NCBI GenBank assembly: GCA_018907035.1
Contig: JACCIC010000030.1
Coordinates: 487,501 to 551,500 of the forward strand
Reading direction: 5' to 3'
Source of the DNA: Sycobia sp. Sy_11
Taxonomy: Eukaryota; Arthropoda; Insecta; Hymenoptera; Epichrysomallidae
Length of the DNA: 64,000 nucleotides
The position numbers and the translations under genes were made by a program. Below, piece by piece: positions 61,211 to 64,000 of the stretch. Numbering within the stretch: the first letter of the stretch is position 1; each line of letters starts with the position of its first letter. The notes under the pieces were generated by a model, which worked only from the letters and a program-made list of their open reading frames with translations, ran no database searches and was not told the DNA's origin.

Positions 61211-61256
<46 letters not shown>
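61211..61256. repeat. (AT)n microsatellite
   Basis: About 23 AT units. Confidence 0.97.
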
Positions 61257-61258
<2 letters not shown>

Positions 61259-62049
61259 CTACAGCGTATAAGATAACTATCGTGTCGACCGTATAAAATA
61301 TAATATTGCGATGTTTTCCATCAGTTCAAAAAAGAGAGCATTACCGAATGTTACAGATATCGATTTTTAATGATTTTTCCCTTTAAAATCTTAATATACA
61401 ATAACAATCGCATATATGCACAGCTACCCATTGGTATATTTACTTTAATTACAAATCCCTTAGAAATTAACGAATACTGAACATTGTGATTATACACAAA
61501 TAAAATACATTAACGTAACTGCAACAGCGACCAATTATTATAATTAATGGTTTATTTACCATGGATGTGTAATTGAAAAATTTCTTTAATACAAAATTGA
61601 GCCTTTATTACAGAAATCCGCCCCCTCGCGTCTTCATCGTTTTACAAAGGAATAGGAAAACAATGGCCTCCTCTTTCGGGCGCAGTTATAATGAAAAACT
61701 TCAGCGAAACCCGATAAATCCTCGCGAAACACCGAGGGACAATGGGGGGGGGGGGGGACGATGCCGAGGCATCTCGGTCGCTCCTTACATATATACATCC
61801 ACTTTAAACATCTACATGGAAATTATTAAACACGGCGGAGACGCCGCGCCCGGGCCAAAGGGAAGTTTCGGGCTGCTGGGCGCTTTATATATATATCTAT
61901 ATATATACGTATATATATAAAGCTGCTCGTACCGCAAGGAAACGAAGAGAGGGGGGGAAGCTGAATTTCGAGCTGAATTCCATAGTTCCCAGATACGTAT
62001 TATATATACGCTGGTATATATAGAGATACTCATCTTTCTCTCCCTCTAT

Positions 62050-62053
<4 letters not shown>

Positions 62054-62118
<65 letters not shown>
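62054..62118. repeat. (CT)n microsatellite
   Basis: About 32 uninterrupted CT units, the longest pure CT array here. Confidence 0.97.
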
Positions 62119-62120
<2 letters not shown>

Positions 62121-63000
62121 CTGCCTCGGTATATCGCGTTACGAGCTTCGGGGCTCTAGACCTGCACCGCCCGCGCCTTTATACTTTTATGTGTATATCC
62201 CGTATCGACTGCCGCGGTGTCGGGGAGCCAGCCGATGGGGTGCGGAAGCCAAAGAAGAGAACGCGGGGATCGTTCTGTATAGATGAGGGGCTAGAAGGGG
62301 GAAAATTCAAACTCGACAGAGAAATCACCGAACGGGTGGTCGAGGCGTGGGACGAGCCGGTGGGAGATAATCAATCTATTTTACCCGGCGCGTTCTCTTT
62401 TGCGCGAGTCTCCTTTTCTTTTTTCTCTTTTTTTCATTTTCGAACTTTTGCCAATTTTCTCGCCCCCCCCCCCATCGATTGAAAATGGCCGCTTGGCAGT
62501 TGTAATAATAACGCGAGCTATAATAGGACGCGATATTATGGAATTTTTAAAATTCAATTAGACGAAAGGTGCGAGAGTGACAAGAAAATTGATAAGTCGA
62601 TAATGTTCTATTTCGGATACACAAATATTTCTGACATAGCGTGTATGAATATTTAAAATGTATTTTCGCAAAAGTAAATATTTTCTCGTATTATACGGCA
62701 AGAAGACGTGAAATTGAGAAAAAAAATAACGAATTAATAAAAATACTATCTTTTTCCCGCTAAGTTTATCTATTTTTTTCAGTTATAAATTTAGTTTTTA
62801 GATCGATTCAAATTGATTGACAGGGTTGAAAGAATAAGGGAAGGAGGAACTAAAAAAAAATTTCAGCTGTCAAAATAATTCGAATGGAAATAACGGTTAA
62901 TTTAACTACATCAGTCAATCCTATTACGATGAAATATATGCGCGTAACAGACATTTCTCTTTTATCATAAAATTACAAATACTCCATTGATATGAATATC

Positions 63001-63002
<2 letters not shown>

Positions 63003-63044
<42 letters not shown>

Positions 63045-63357
63045 CTTTTCTTGCGCAAAAACGGATTTATAATGGCTCTGTAAGGGGCCATTAAGTTAAA
63101 AGGATGGAAGAAGAAGATGAAAGTGCGTCGTTATACGGAAAATGTATTAAATTATAATGTACATGGAGTCAATCGAAGTGGAAGGCATGACATCCCGAAG
63201 AAAAAAGAGGGAGCTAAAGGAAATATTTGCCAATTGCTAGCACTGCATGTGTATGTGTGTGTGTGCGCGCGCGCGGGCGCGCGTGCATGCAAGTAATCCG
63301 GCATGCCCGTCCGCGAGCCTGTTAACAAAGTGTAGATAATATAAGCGCACACCCCAA

Positions 63358-63416
<59 letters not shown>

Positions 63417-63700
63417 ATCGATTTCTTCTCCTTTCACCAGAGACGGGCGATGCTTTCCGCTTGTCCGCATCTTTCATTTCGGCGCCTTTATTCGAAAGCG
63501 TATAGCTTTGCATATAATAAAATAATGACTGAAAGTTAGCATAGCCATGTAAGATGATATAATAACAAAAACAAAAAAAAATGCGACGAAAAATATTTAA
63601 GATCTCTCGCGAGTAATTCAATTATATATATATATATATATGTATGTATTATGTATGTATGTATATATGTATGTGTGTATGTATGTATGTATGATAAATA
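63003..63700. repeat. (AT)n arrays and (GTAT)n
   Basis: (AT)n at 63003-63042 and 63360-63414; a GTAT/AT compound array at about 63625-63700. A GT/CG stretch lies at 63248-63287. Confidence 0.95.
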
Positions 63701-64000
63701 GATAAATAATTTATACATTCGTGCAAGGCAATTTGTACATACGATTTCCTTTTCTTTCTATTCTTTTATTTCACTTTTTCGTCGAGTGCAGCGTTATAAA
63801 TACTTCGAACGGTTGATCGCTTCGTTCGCCGAGCGCGATCTCTTTACCATACACGTTTTTATTGGCGAAACGGCCATTATATCAACTTGCACGTACAGAC
63901 ATATTGAGAGACGTGAAAAGCTGGAATTCCTGTTTTTTAGAATAGAAACTTGTATTTAATTAAGATTCACGCACGCGTCTGAATGTTATATATATATATA

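Overview
The window looks like nuclear DNA of an insect, most probably a hymenopteran. It has intron-containing genes with GT-AG splice sites, an AT-rich background with CpG-rich patches, very many long (AT)n arrays, and remnants of insect-type DNA transposons. The Hymenoptera assignment rests on how closely the RING1 protein resembles the bee/ant form as I remember it; no search was possible. There is no sign of bacterial, viral or organellar organisation. I see no rRNA, no CRISPR, and no tRNA in an eye scan.

Only two protein-coding genes can be supported, both on the + strand. Sce/RING1 (46521-48753, 4 coding exons, 402 residues) is the E3 ubiquitin ligase of Polycomb repressive complex 1. 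RPA2 (52537-53351, 2 coding exons, 249 residues) is the middle subunit of replication protein A. Both reading frames are intact across their introns. RING1 has a readable promoter: GC box, CCAAT, an NRF1-like site, a TATA-like element and an initiator at the expected spacing. RPA2 has an exact E2F-type site 102 bases before its start codon, as expected for an S-phase gene. The two genes work in different pathways (chromatin repression and DNA replication), and nothing suggests co-regulation beyond proximity.

Layout: 1-46000 is gene-poor. It holds dozens of (AT)n, (CT)n, (GT)n and tetranucleotide arrays, CpG-rich low-complexity islands (about 8.4-12.6 kb and 27.9-28.6 kb), and several transposon fossils. 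About 46.0-53.5 kb carries the genes and is almost free of microsatellites. From 53.5 to 58.8 kb there are fold-back elements and a diffuse minisatellite. From 58.9 kb to the end, microsatellites return, including a ~230-base CATA/CA/TA/GA array.

The most interesting material is in the repeats. There is a clean 140-bp piggyBac-type MITE with TTAA on both sides, and four further inverted-repeat elements. A degenerate mariner transposase is present. A dispersed repeat family has three loci: one is an inverted dimer, and its consensus contains a stem-loop that partly resembles a hammerhead core. A 16-bp-period degenerate minisatellite, a four-copy nuclear-receptor half-site cluster inside a repeat, a very strong G-quadruplex motif and a solo-LTR-like unit complete the list. 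I found no convincing new multi-gene system; the strongest leads are the repeat families.
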